64,000 bases of DNA from an uncultured Dehalococcoidia bacterium (GTDB taxonomy: Bacteria > Chloroflexota > Dehalococcoidia > Lucifugimonadales > GCA-2712585), in NCBI GenBank assembly GCA_951812825.1, contig OX638324.1:1549141-1613140 (forward strand). The letters run 5' to 3'. Below are positions 34,151-41,457 of this stretch, piece after piece; position 1 is the stretch's first letter, and every line of letters begins with the position of its first letter. A model generated the notes under the pieces. It had not been told where the DNA came from. It made no database searches and saw only the letters and a program-made list of their open reading frames with translations. A program made the position numbers and the translations under genes.

Positions 34151-34645
34151 TCAATTGTGTGCCAGGCGGAATTGCTGGGGGCGTATTGGCAATGGAGGGT
34201 TGCCAATCTTCCCGTCATAGAATAGTAAGTCTGGCCTTCTGCGCCTTCCATGTTCATGACGACCATCCAAAGTCAATAGGGAATCTACTCCTTCGGAGAT
34301 CGCCGTAGCAACATGAACAGTGTCAGCGGGAGCAAGCCGTGGGTTTTCCGAACCAATGGAGCTAGCCAAGTCTGCAATTCTCGGAGTAAGGGTGACTACT
34401 CGCACGTAAGGACGATTTGTATGGAAGATGTCGCGAACGATGTCGTAACGGGATTCGTCGTGACTTGGATGCCTACGAAGTTCAGCCAGTACCAGCGTAG
34501 AAACAACTATGAGCCGCTCCCTGGTCGGCAGTTGGGCACTCCTTATCAAAGCATCCACCGCTTCTGCGGCTGCCTGTTCATGTTCGTCGGGACTGTTCTT
34601 GAGATAGGCGATAAACAGGCAAGTATCCCAATACTCTCTAATCAT
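34151..34645 (-). CDS. PIN-domain protein (VapC-like nuclease)
   Basis: A 164-residue PIN-fold protein. The acidic residues for metal binding are in place: aspartate in YWDTCLFIAYL (residue 7), glutamate in VLAELRR, aspartate in LAPADTVHVAT, and aspartate in LLTLDGRHEHG. VapC-type PIN proteins are usually ~130 residues and cut tRNA or rRNA. It starts inside the 3' end of a 261-residue gene (8-base overlap), so the two are coupled. The partner is not a typical small antitoxin. The locus has lower GC than its surroundings. Confidence 0.8.
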   Translation of the reverse strand: MIREYWDTCLFIAYLKNSPDEHEQAAAEAVDALIRSAQLPTRERLIVVSTLVLAELRRHPSHDESRYDIVRDIFHTNRPYVRVVTLTPRIADLASSIGSENPRLAPADTVHVATAISEGVDSLLTLDGRHEHGRRRRPDLLFYDGKIGNPPLPIRPQQFRLAHN

Positions 34646-35423
34646 CTTCTCCGGATTCTCTCATCTGACGAACATACTCGTATGCGGATAAGCCATTTGC
34701 GAATTCAGGTATCGCGCCTCTGTATTTCGTAATGTCCTCTACGTCAGGGTCCGGGACCCGCTCAAGACAACTCGGGTCGGTTAGAGAGATAGGTACGCCA
34801 TCATGCCTGTAGCGTATAAGTCCCTCCGCAACCACCCTGCATCCAAGGATATCTTTGACCTTGGGCAGGAAGTCGTCGGGAAACGAGCACCGCACCCTGT
34901 GTTCAGTTGCGTGTTCGAATATAACAAAATACGGCTGGCGCCTAACGGAAATGACATCAAGCTTTCCATCGATCGAAGACCAAGCAGTATACTGGACTTG
35001 AGTAGACTTTCCGCTCTTTTGCACCTGTGGCTCAATACGCAAGGGCTCGTGTCCACCTGCTTCTAGTGAGGCTGGGGAAGTTCGCTTAATCCTGTTGACG
35101 AGACGCTGCATAGTCCGTCGGGCGTCTGGGGAGATCGTGGCAGGCCATTCACCTTGGTGTCCTTCACCGGCCCTAAAACCGCGGTAGGTGTCGGCAATGA
35201 TGTCTTGCAATTCATCCGGCCCGACACCATTGACCGATGCGGTGATCTGAATGTCATCAGTGTCAACCCTCCACGCTACGAGAGGGGGTTGACCGCTTCG
35301 GGATTCCTCGATACTTCTAAGTATGGCTCGAATGTCTTTGGTGGTGTTGGTAAAGAACTCTAATGGCAACCCAGAGCGTTCCATTTGCAGTCTCAAGGTA
35401 AACTTGTCCCGTTCCGTAGCCAT
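34638..35423 (-). CDS. Unrecognised 261-residue partner of the PIN-domain gene
   Basis: A soluble protein with no signal peptide. The middle portion (YTAWSSIDGKLDVISVRRQP, then YFVIFEHATEHRVRCSFPD and VVAEGLIRYRHDGVPISL) looks like a beta-rich domain with a short helix, resembling small OB-like domains but unassigned. The C-terminal ~35 residues (ITKYRGAIPEFANGLSAY) could be the toxin-binding tail, as in VapB-type antitoxins. The ATG at 35423 has an AGGAGGAAAT ribosome site and directly follows the stop of a 34-codon frame. As the first large gene of a PIN operon it is a candidate antitoxin or regulator, which is inference. Confidence 0.65.
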   Translation of the reverse strand: MATERDKFTLRLQMERSGLPLEFFTNTTKDIRAILRSIEESRSGQPPLVAWRVDTDDIQITASVNGVGPDELQDIIADTYRGFRAGEGHQGEWPATISPDARRTMQRLVNRIKRTSPASLEAGGHEPLRIEPQVQKSGKSTQVQYTAWSSIDGKLDVISVRRQPYFVIFEHATEHRVRCSFPDDFLPKVKDILGCRVVAEGLIRYRHDGVPISLTDPSCLERVPDPDVEDITKYRGAIPEFANGLSAYEYVRQMRESGEDD

Positions 35424-35528
35424 CTATTTCCTCCTTTCCGCCGCCAACAAATAGACCACGTATGTCACCAAATCGTCGTAGCTAATCGTTTCGTATGATG
35501 CCCTAACGGGCGACTCGGTTTGTACCAT
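35424..35528 (-). CDS. Possible 34-residue leader protein of the PIN locus
   Basis: A minus-strand frame from ATG 35528 to TAG at 35426-35424 encodes MVQTESPVRASYETISYDDL and ends YVVYLLAAERRK. The stop is immediately followed by the ATG of the 261-residue gene, and the ribosome site of that gene (AGGAGG) lies within its last codons, the arrangement of a coupled small gene. It may be a real subunit or just a leader. GGTACAA occurs twice around its start (TTGTACCATGTTGTACC on the plus strand), a possible operator. Confidence 0.4.
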   Translation of the reverse strand: MVQTESPVRASYETISYDDLVTYVVYLLAAERRK

Positions 35529-35638
35529 GTTGTACCTTCAAGCAATCAAGTGTCAGCAACTATGGCTTCGGTCTTGACTACACAGTACCAGTATAAAGCG
35601 AAGCAAACCGACATTCCACCAGTCCAGTTCTTACTCCA

Positions 35639-35923
35639 TCACCAACTAAAGTGCAGTGCCACATGCCCGTCCCGCCACGGCAGTTGGCGTATCCAACCGT
35701 CTACCTCGGCCTTGTCAGTTTCGCTCAGGCCGGCTGATGCGGCGTAGCTGTTGGCGAAACTTAGCAGAGATTCAAGGGTGTATTCTGCGATTATGTTTTC
35801 GCCCTCTGCCAGGCCCCAATCGGCATCATCGTAGTTGTGTGCCAGGTGCCAGGCAAACTTCACACATGCGCCCTTCGGGGAATTTGAGTAATCGAATCGC
35901 ACTGTGCCAACGTCCAGTCCCAT
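35639..35923 (-). CDS. Hypothetical 94-residue acidic protein
   Basis: The start at 35923 has a good GAGGGAGGG ribosome site, giving MGLDVGTVRFDYSNSPKG. A longer frame to 36223 would overlap nuoA in antisense and is rejected. The protein has KFAWHLAHNYDDADWGL, ESLLSFANSYAAS and an end with WIRQLPWRDGHVALHF. No family is recognised. It is convergent to none and divergent from nuoA; the nuoA promoter is upstream on the other strand. Acidic residues dominate. Confidence 0.55.
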   Translation of the reverse strand: MGLDVGTVRFDYSNSPKGACVKFAWHLAHNYDDADWGLAEGENIIAEYTLESLLSFANSYAASAGLSETDKAEVDGWIRQLPWRDGHVALHFSW

Positions 35924-36021
35924 CGTGCATCCCTCCCTCAAGAAATAGTGTTCGGTGCATATTCTATCGGACCCGCTGGCAATTGTGAGGTCCCAACCTT
36001 TGGAGGAGGTGACGGAATTCG

Positions 36022-36051
36022 TTGACGCTGCCGAAAGCGCGGTGCTATAGT
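36022..36051 (+). promoter_or_regulatory. Promoter of the nuo operon
   Basis: TTGACG at 36022-36027, 18-base spacer, TATAGT at 36046-36051 with a TGC extension at 36043-36045. It is 48 bases before the nuoA ATG. Confidence 0.65.
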
Positions 36052-36098
36052 TAATCCCGTCGGCTTCATCCACCCACTGGTTCCTCAAGGGAGAAAAA

Positions 36099-36467
36099 AT
36101 GCCGGAAGCCTTGGCGGAAAACTGGCTGGCCCTGCTCTTTGCGGGCATCATCGCCTTTGTGGCCATGGCCATCATGTTCGCCGCTTCCTTCCTCATATCG
36201 TCCAAGCGGAAGTCCGACATCAAGCAGACCGCCTACGAATGCGGTATCCCCGCCGCTCCCTACGCCTTCTCCCAGATAAACATCCGCTACTACATATTTG
36301 CGATCCTCTTCCTTATATTCGACGTGGAGGCGGTGTTCCTCTTTCCCTGGGCGGTGGTATTCATCGGAAGCAACATCGCCTTCTACGCCATGATGATATT
36401 CCTGGCGGTGCTGTTCTTTGCCATCCTCTACGGGTGGAAGAAAGGAGTCCTGGAATGGCGGAGATAA
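36099..36467 (+). CDS. nuoA: NADH-quinone oxidoreductase subunit A
   Basis: A 122-residue membrane subunit of respiratory complex I. Three transmembrane segments ([55 protein letters not shown]) flank the conserved [20 protein letters not shown] loop. NuoA carries the switch loop near the quinone site. It is the first gene of an operon of twelve, and nuoB starts before its stop. Length and motifs are typical. Confidence 0.95.
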   Translation: MPEALAENWLALLFAGIIAFVAMAIMFAASFLISSKRKSDIKQTAYECGIPAAPYAFSQINIRYYIFAILFLIFDVEAVFLFPWAVVFIGSNIAFYAMMIFLAVLFFAILYGWKKGVLEWRR

Positions 36468-36979
36468 AACCAAACCCCGGCAACCTGCCGGGCCCCAATT
36501 TGCTGAATAAGGGCATGCCGGGCGTCATTACGGCCCAGTCCGAGCAGCTTTTCGCCATGGCCCGAAAGTCGTCCCTCTGGGCAATGACCTTCGGCCTGGC
36601 CTGCTGCGCCATCGAAATGATGTCCACCTACATGGCCCATCACGACTTCGACCGGTTCGGCGTCGTCACCTGGCCCTCTCCCCGTCAGTCCGACGTGATG
36701 ATCGTCGCCGGCACCGTGGTCAAGAAGATGGCCGACCCGATCCGCCTGCTGTATGAGCAGATGCCGGAACCCAAGTGGGTGATTGCCATGGGCAGCTGCG
36801 CCACCAACGGCGGCCCCTACTACCGCTCCTACTCCGTGGTCATGGGCGTGGACCACATTGTGCCCGTGGACGTTTACGTCCCCGGCTGCCCGCCCCGTCC
36901 GGAGGCGCTGATGCAGGGTATCCTGAAGCTACAGGAAAAGATAGTGCAGGACGCGAAGGGTGAACCGGCGCGCAGCTAG
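36455..36979 (+). CDS. nuoB: NADH-quinone oxidoreductase subunit B
   Basis: A 174-residue peripheral subunit with the terminal 4Fe-4S cluster N2. Cysteines are in [25 protein letters not shown] and [12 protein letters not shown], as in NuoB (PSST). The ATG at 36455 lies within the nuoA 3' end with a GGAG site just upstream. An open frame back to 36239 is not coding. Its stop lies within nuoC. It passes electrons to the quinone bound between NuoB and NuoD. Confidence 0.95.
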   Translation: MAEIKPNPGNLPGPNLLNKGMPGVITAQSEQLFAMARKSSLWAMTFGLACCAIEMMSTYMAHHDFDRFGVVTWPSPRQSDVMIVAGTVVKKMADPIRLLYEQMPEPKWVIAMGSCATNGGPYYRSYSVVMGVDHIVPVDVYVPGCPPRPEALMQGILKLQEKIVQDAKGEPARS

Positions 36980-37484
36980 AGGCAGGGCCGAGCCCGAACC
37001 CGTCGATGAGATGGCGGCCCTTTCGCCGGAGGGTCGTCGTATTCTGGATGTGGTGGCTGAGGCCGTCGGCGACCGGAAGGTGGAGACCGGCGCCGTCCTA
37101 GACAGGCCCCGCATCTCCGTGGACGCCGAGGACATCGCCGACGTTTGCAGCGCCCTCAAGACCAATCCCGACACGGCCTTCAAGACCCTCCTCTGCATAG
37201 CCGCCGTCGACTACAAGGAGTATATCCAGATTGTGTACCTGCTCCACTCCAGCAAGGAGGAGCAGACCCTGGCCATCAAGACCGACCTGCCCTACGAAAA
37301 CCCGAGCCTGCCGACGATAACGAACGTCTGGCGCGCCGCCGATTGGTACGAACGGGAGGCCCACGACCTGTTCGGCGTCGAGTTCGAAGGCCACCCGGAT
37401 CTTGCGCCCCTGCTTCTCTACGAGGGCTTCGAGGGACATCCCGGACTGAAAGAGTTCCCCTTCCACGAATATGAAGAGTACTAG
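36960..37484 (+). CDS. nuoC: NADH-quinone oxidoreductase subunit C (30 kDa)
   Basis: A 174-residue hydrophilic subunit that binds NuoB and NuoD. It has the 30-kDa family motif [18 protein letters not shown] near residues 129-145. The start is a GTG at 36960 that overlaps the 3' end of nuoB by 20 bases. The N-terminal ~20 residues ([16 protein letters not shown]) are a charged extension not usual in NuoC, so a later start is possible. It is a separate gene, not fused to nuoD. Confidence 0.92.
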   Translation: MNRRAARGRAEPEPVDEMAALSPEGRRILDVVAEAVGDRKVETGAVLDRPRISVDAEDIADVCSALKTNPDTAFKTLLCIAAVDYKEYIQIVYLLHSSKEEQTLAIKTDLPYENPSLPTITNVWRAADWYEREAHDLFGVEFEGHPDLAPLLLYEGFEGHPGLKEFPFHEYEEY

Positions 37485-37505
37485 TTCAATGCCGGAGGCG
37501 CTGTC

Positions 37506-37787
37506 ATGAAGGCCGAGCCTAAGCCGCTGGTGCTCCGCGGCGCCGTCATCAGCCAGGGAGAGGCCTTCCTGGCCACGGTTGACCGCCTGCCCCTCGTGTC
37601 CTACGGCGACACGGCGGAGGAGGCGGAAAGCCGGCTGGTGCGGGACTTTCGGAACTGGGCGGAGTCTCGCGAAGAGAAGGGGATACTGGAAAAGGAGCTT
37701 ATCGACGCGGGCTACGAGAACGTGGACGAGTACACCGAGATATACTTGATTTTTTCCGATCTTGACGACGAAGAGCAACAGCCATGA
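37506..37787 (+). CDS. HicB-like small protein inside the nuo operon
   Basis: A 93-residue protein between nuoC and nuoD, in step with both (22-base gap, then ATGA overlap with nuoD). The N-terminal half (GAVISQGEAFLATVDRLPL, then SYGDTAEEAESRLVRDF) fits the HicB-type partial RNase-H fold. The C-terminal half is acidic (DEYTEIYLIFSDLDDEEQQ). It lacks the HTH of the HicB above and there is no HicA partner. It could be an assembly or regulatory protein for the complex, or an inserted gene that has been kept; neither can be decided from the sequence. Confidence 0.75.
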   Translation: MKAEPKPLVLRGAVISQGEAFLATVDRLPLVSYGDTAEEAESRLVRDFRNWAESREEKGILEKELIDAGYENVDEYTEIYLIFSDLDDEEQQP

Positions 37788-38896
37788 CCATGCTGAATGA
37801 AGGCCAGCAAGTAGACCTGCTGATGAACATGGGGCCTCAGCACCCCAGCACCCACGGTGTCTTCCGGATGCTTCTGCGGGTGGACGGCGAGGTCATCGTC
37901 GACGCCGAGCCCCACATCGGCTACCTGCACAGGGGGTCGGAGAAGCTGGCCGAAGGGGAGCAGTACCACCAGGTGGTCACCCTCTTCGACCGCATGGACT
38001 ACATCAGCAATTTCAACAACGAGTGGGTCTTCTGCCGCGCCGTCGAAAAGCTCATGGGCGCGGAGGTGCCGGAGCGCGCCGAGTACATCCGCGTTATCCT
38101 CGGGGAACTTAACCGCATAGCCAGTCACCTGCTGTTCCTGGGCACCTTCGGTCTGGACGCGGGAGCCATGACGCCGGTCATGTTCGCCTTCCGGGGTCGC
38201 GAGCGGATTCAGGCCCTGTTCGAAGGCGTCAGCGGCGCCCGCATGATGCACAACTACGTGCACGTGGGCGGCGTCAAGGAAGACGTGCCCCCGAACTTCA
38301 AGGAGATGATGGCGGAGTTGCTCGCTGACCTGCGCGAGGACGTGGAGGAATGCGACCGGCTGTTGAGCTTCAACGAGGTCTTCGTCGCGCGGTCCAAGGA
38401 CATTGGCGCCATCGACTTGGACACGGCCATCGACTACGGCTGGACGGGCCCCTGCCTCCGCGCCTGCGGCATGGAGTACGACGTTCGCAGGGCCGAGCCC
38501 TACTCCATCTACGACCGGTTTGAATTCAACGTGCCCGTGGGCCGCGACGGCGACTGCTGGGACCGCTACTTCGTACGCGTGTTGGAGATGTACGAGTCCC
38601 TCCGAATCATCGATCAGGCCCTGGAGGGTATGCCCGAGGGCGAGGTCAACTCCGTTGGCGGCCGCCTCGTCCGCCCGCCCAAGGGCGACGTTTACGTCCG
38701 GGCCGAAAACCCCCGCGGCGAAATCGGCGTCTACCTGGTCAGCGACGGTACGGATAAGCCCTACCGCGTGAAAGTCCGACCCCCCTCCTTCTGCAACCTG
38801 AGCGCCCTGCGCCTCCTGGTGAAGGACTCCTATATCGCCGACGCCGTGGTCATTCTCGGTTCTCTGGACATCGTTCTCGGTGAGGTGGACCGGTGA
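37784..38896 (+). CDS. nuoD: NADH-quinone oxidoreductase subunit D (49 kDa)
   Basis: A 370-residue quinone-site subunit. Landmarks are MNMGPQHPSTHGVFRMLLRV, the HRGSEKLAEG helix, FNNEWVFCRAVEKLMG, RIASHLLFLGTFGLDAG, and the C-terminal RPPSFCNLSALRLLVKDSY. The quinone-binding tyrosine and histidine regions (HPSTHG) are present. Length is slightly shorter than the usual 380-400. The start overlaps the preceding small gene as ATGA. Confidence 0.95.
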   Translation: MTMLNEGQQVDLLMNMGPQHPSTHGVFRMLLRVDGEVIVDAEPHIGYLHRGSEKLAEGEQYHQVVTLFDRMDYISNFNNEWVFCRAVEKLMGAEVPERAEYIRVILGELNRIASHLLFLGTFGLDAGAMTPVMFAFRGRERIQALFEGVSGARMMHNYVHVGGVKEDVPPNFKEMMAELLADLREDVEECDRLLSFNEVFVARSKDIGAIDLDTAIDYGWTGPCLRACGMEYDVRRAEPYSIYDRFEFNVPVGRDGDCWDRYFVRVLEMYESLRIIDQALEGMPEGEVNSVGGRLVRPPKGDVYVRAENPRGEIGVYLVSDGTDKPYRVKVRPPSFCNLSALRLLVKDSYIADAVVILGSLDIVLGEVDR

Positions 38897-40056
38897 ACCT
38901 TCTGGACATCCTGCTTCTGATTATCGCCCTGCTGATACTGTTCACGGCTCTCTCCATTGTGGTCATCTCCATGATCTGGATTGAGCGTAAGTTCCTGGGC
39001 CGCTTGCAGCGCCGGCTCGGCCCAACCCGCACCGGCCCTTTCGGCCTCCTCCAGCCCGTCGCCGACGCGGTGAAGCTCGTGTTGAAGGAAGACCTTATAC
39101 CTTCCACGGCGGACAAGGCCATATTCTGGGTGGCCCCCCTGTTGGTGCTCATCCCCTCCTTTATGATCTGGGTGACCATCCCCGCCACCAAGGACCTGGT
39201 GCTGCGAAACCTGGACCTGGGACTCTTCGTCATAGTCGCCCTGCTGGTGGTGTCCATTCTGGGGCTGCTGCTGGCGGGTTGGGGTTCCGCCAACAAGTAC
39301 GGCGCCCTCGGCGGTCTGCGTTCCGCCGCCCAGCTGGTGAGCTACGAGGTGCCGCTGGTGATGGTGGTGGTATCCGTGGCAATTCTGGCGGAATCCCTGG
39401 ACCTGCGGGTCATCGCCGCCAGCCAGGTGCCCATAGGCGTTGCCGAGGGTGTGCTGAACGAGGTGAAGGAAGCGGGCGGCAGCTTCAACCACATCGGCGT
39501 GCCCCTGATTCTTATTTTCCCGCTGGGCATGGTGCTCTTCCTCATCGCGGGCCTGGCGGAGGTGGGACGCATTCCCTTCGACATATATTTTGCAGAATCT
39601 GAAATCGTGGGTGGACCGTTTGTGGAATACAGCGGCGCCCACTTCTCCGTGTTCTTCCTGGCCGAGTACATCAACACCTTCCTGGTCGGGGCCTTGGCCG
39701 CTCTCTTCTTCCTCGGCGGCTGGTACGGTCCCTTCCTGCCGGAGTGGATATGGTTCCTGGTGAAGACCTACGCTGTAGTCGTCGTCATCTTCTGGATTCG
39801 GGGAACCTTCCCCCGCCTGCGGGTAGACCAGCTTATGGCCTTCGGCTGGAAGGCGATGATCCCCCTCTCCTTCGTGGGGGTGGTCATCTGCGCCGTGTAC
39901 CGGTTCTACGACTGGCCGGCCTGGACGATGACCGTCATGTCTCTGGCTGTTTTGGGTGTGGTAGGATATTGGCTGTACCGAAGGTTCACCCAGCCGGTGC
40001 AGCGGTTGGCGAAGCTCTATGGAAGACGTCCCGGGAGGGTTGGAAATGTTAGCTAG
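38893..40056 (+). CDS. nuoH: NADH-quinone oxidoreductase subunit H
   Basis: A 387-residue membrane subunit that joins the quinone chamber to the proton-pumping arm. About eight to nine transmembrane segments, with the loop IERKFLGRLQRRLGP and TRTGPFGLLQPVADAVKL near the N-terminus and AEVGRIPFDIYFAESEIVGG with EYSGAHFSVFFLAEY in the middle. In E. coli and most others the loop reads ETNRAPFDLPEAESEL; here the first four and DLPE are replaced by EVGR and DIYF. The GTG at 38893 overlaps the nuoD stop. Confidence 0.94.
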   Translation: MNLLDILLLIIALLILFTALSIVVISMIWIERKFLGRLQRRLGPTRTGPFGLLQPVADAVKLVLKEDLIPSTADKAIFWVAPLLVLIPSFMIWVTIPATKDLVLRNLDLGLFVIVALLVVSILGLLLAGWGSANKYGALGGLRSAAQLVSYEVPLVMVVVSVAILAESLDLRVIAASQVPIGVAEGVLNEVKEAGGSFNHIGVPLILIFPLGMVLFLIAGLAEVGRIPFDIYFAESEIVGGPFVEYSGAHFSVFFLAEYINTFLVGALAALFFLGGWYGPFLPEWIWFLVKTYAVVVVIFWIRGTFPRLRVDQLMAFGWKAMIPLSFVGVVICAVYRFYDWPAWTMTVMSLAVLGVVGYWLYRRFTQPVQRLAKLYGRRPGRVGNVS

Positions 40057-40606
40057 CATGAAGGGGATGGTGTTGACCATCGTCTCCGCGTTCAAAAAGC
40101 CCGTCACGGACCAGTATCCCACCAAACCGCGCAAGCTCCAGGACCGTTACATGGGGTTCCCCGCTCTCACGTGGGACTTCGAGGTGGAGGAGCCATACTG
40201 CACCTCCTGCATGGTCTGCATTCGCCAGTGCCCCACCCAGTGCATGAGCGCCACCATGAAGGACAACCCCCTGCAGAAGGAAGGCAAGAGCAAGCGCCGT
40301 AAGATTGTCGACACTTTTGAGATCAACCTGAACCGGTGCATCTTGTGCGGCATCTGCGTAACCGTGTGCAACTTCGACGCCATCGTCATGAGCCACGAGC
40401 ACGAGATGAGCGTGTACGAGCGCAACGGCGACCGCGTAGACTTGATTGAGCTTCTGGAGATGGGCAAGCGGTACCAGGAGGAGCAGGACTGGGTACCTCC
40501 CTCGACCCTTAAGAAGAAAGCGGCTCCCCGCCGAAGACCGGCGGCCCGCAGGCCCCGACCAACCAAAAAAGCATCTCAGGAGGAGAAGGCCCAACCCAAG
40601 GCCTAA
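40046..40606 (+). CDS. nuoI: NADH-quinone oxidoreductase subunit I
   Basis: A 186-residue subunit with two 4Fe-4S ferredoxin motifs: CTSCMVCIRQCPTQC and CILCGICVTVCNFDA. They carry electrons (N6a, N6b) to N2. The start at 40046 has a GGGAGGG ribosome site six bases upstream and overlaps the nuoH end; an open extension to 40019 is unlikely. The C-terminal ~35 residues are very basic (KKKAAPRRRPAARRPRPTKK), unlike typical NuoI, and might bind nucleic acid or the membrane face. Confidence 0.94.
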   Translation: MLASMKGMVLTIVSAFKKPVTDQYPTKPRKLQDRYMGFPALTWDFEVEEPYCTSCMVCIRQCPTQCMSATMKDNPLQKEGKSKRRKIVDTFEINLNRCILCGICVTVCNFDAIVMSHEHEMSVYERNGDRVDLIELLEMGKRYQEEQDWVPPSTLKKKAAPRRRPAARRPRPTKKASQEEKAQPKA

Positions 40607-40613
40607 TTCTGAA

Positions 40614-41102
40614 ATGACCTGGTTCTTCTTCTTCCTCATCTCCGCCATGGCTTTGGGTGGTGGGTTGGGCGTTGTGGCTGCCCGCAACGTGGTCCATTCC
40701 GCCCTGTTCCTGCTTCTATCTCTCCTCGCCGTCGCGGGCCTATACGTGCTGCTGCTGACGGAGTTTCTGGCCCTGGTGCAGATCTTCATTTACGGCGGGG
40801 CGATAATCATCGTGCTTCTATTTGCCATCATGCTCACCCGCTCGCGGGAGTTCCCCCGGATAACGGACAATGCCCAGTGGCCCCTGGCGGCGGTAGCGGC
40901 GCTGCTCTTCTTCGGCCTGCTGACCTTTGCTTTTCTGGTCAACCGGCCGGAGGCGGACGAACGAAGCCGCGTTGCCTTCACCGACCTGGGCCGCTCCCTT
41001 TTCACTGACTGGGCGCTGCCCTTCGAGATTGCTTCCATCGTGCTGCTCATTGCCCTGGTGGGGGCCATCGTTATTGCCCGGGACGACGGGAGGCGCGGTT
41101 GA
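40614..41102 (+). CDS. nuoJ: NADH-quinone oxidoreductase subunit J
   Basis: A 162-residue membrane subunit with five hydrophobic segments: the N-terminal WFFFFLISAMALGGG, VVHSALFLLLSLLAVAGLYV, LALVQIFIYGGAIIIVLLFA, WPLAAVAALLFFGLLTFAFL and EIASIVLLIALVGAIVIA. The pi-bulge helix (YGGAIIIV) is conserved. The ATG at 40614 starts seven bases after nuoI; a longer frame to 40446 overlaps nuoI and is rejected. The stop overlaps the nuoK start. Confidence 0.93.
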   Translation: MTWFFFFLISAMALGGGLGVVAARNVVHSALFLLLSLLAVAGLYVLLLTEFLALVQIFIYGGAIIIVLLFAIMLTRSREFPRITDNAQWPLAAVAALLFFGLLTFAFLVNRPEADERSRVAFTDLGRSLFTDWALPFEIASIVLLIALVGAIVIARDDGRRG

Positions 41103-41407
41103 TAGACCTGGCCTTCTTCCAGATTGTCAGCGGCGCCCTCTTCGCCATTGGGCTGTACGGTGTGCTGGCCCGCCGCAGCGCCGTGCTGGTGCTCATGTCC
41201 ATCGAGTTAATGCTCAATGCGGTGAACCTGAACCTGATAGCGTCGGCGGCCTTCCTTGACCCGTCCCGCTTTACCGGACTGATAATCGCCATCTTCGTCA
41301 TCACCGTGGCTGCGGCGGAGGTGGGGCTGGCCCTCGCCATCGTCTTGCGGATCTTCCGCAACCGGGCCACGGTCAACCTGGACGAAATAGATCTGATGAA
41401 AGGGTAG
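41099..41407 (+). CDS. nuoK: NADH-quinone oxidoreductase subunit K
   Basis: A 102-residue three-helix antiporter-like subunit. It has FFQIVSGALFAIGLYGVL, the conserved glutamate-containing helix VLMSIELMLNAVNLNLIA, and IIAIFVITVAAAEVGLALAI. The TTG at 41099 overlaps the nuoJ stop (TTGA). Length is normal (about 100). The next gene follows after 50 bases. Confidence 0.93.
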   Translation: MIDLAFFQIVSGALFAIGLYGVLARRSAVLVLMSIELMLNAVNLNLIASAAFLDPSRFTGLIIAIFVITVAAAEVGLALAIVLRIFRNRATVNLDEIDLMKG

Positions 41408-41457
41408 CTGAGTTGCGTTTCCGCAAGACTTTGGACAAAGGGGAGAAGGACTAGACC

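Noticed and set aside
35924-36223. N-terminal extension of the 94-residue gene
   Set aside because: It would overlap the nuo promoter and the start of nuoA in antisense; the internal ATG at 35923 has a strong ribosome site.
38830-40134. 434-codon open frame on the minus strand
   Set aside because: Antisense to nuoH; His/Gln/Gly-rich without motifs.
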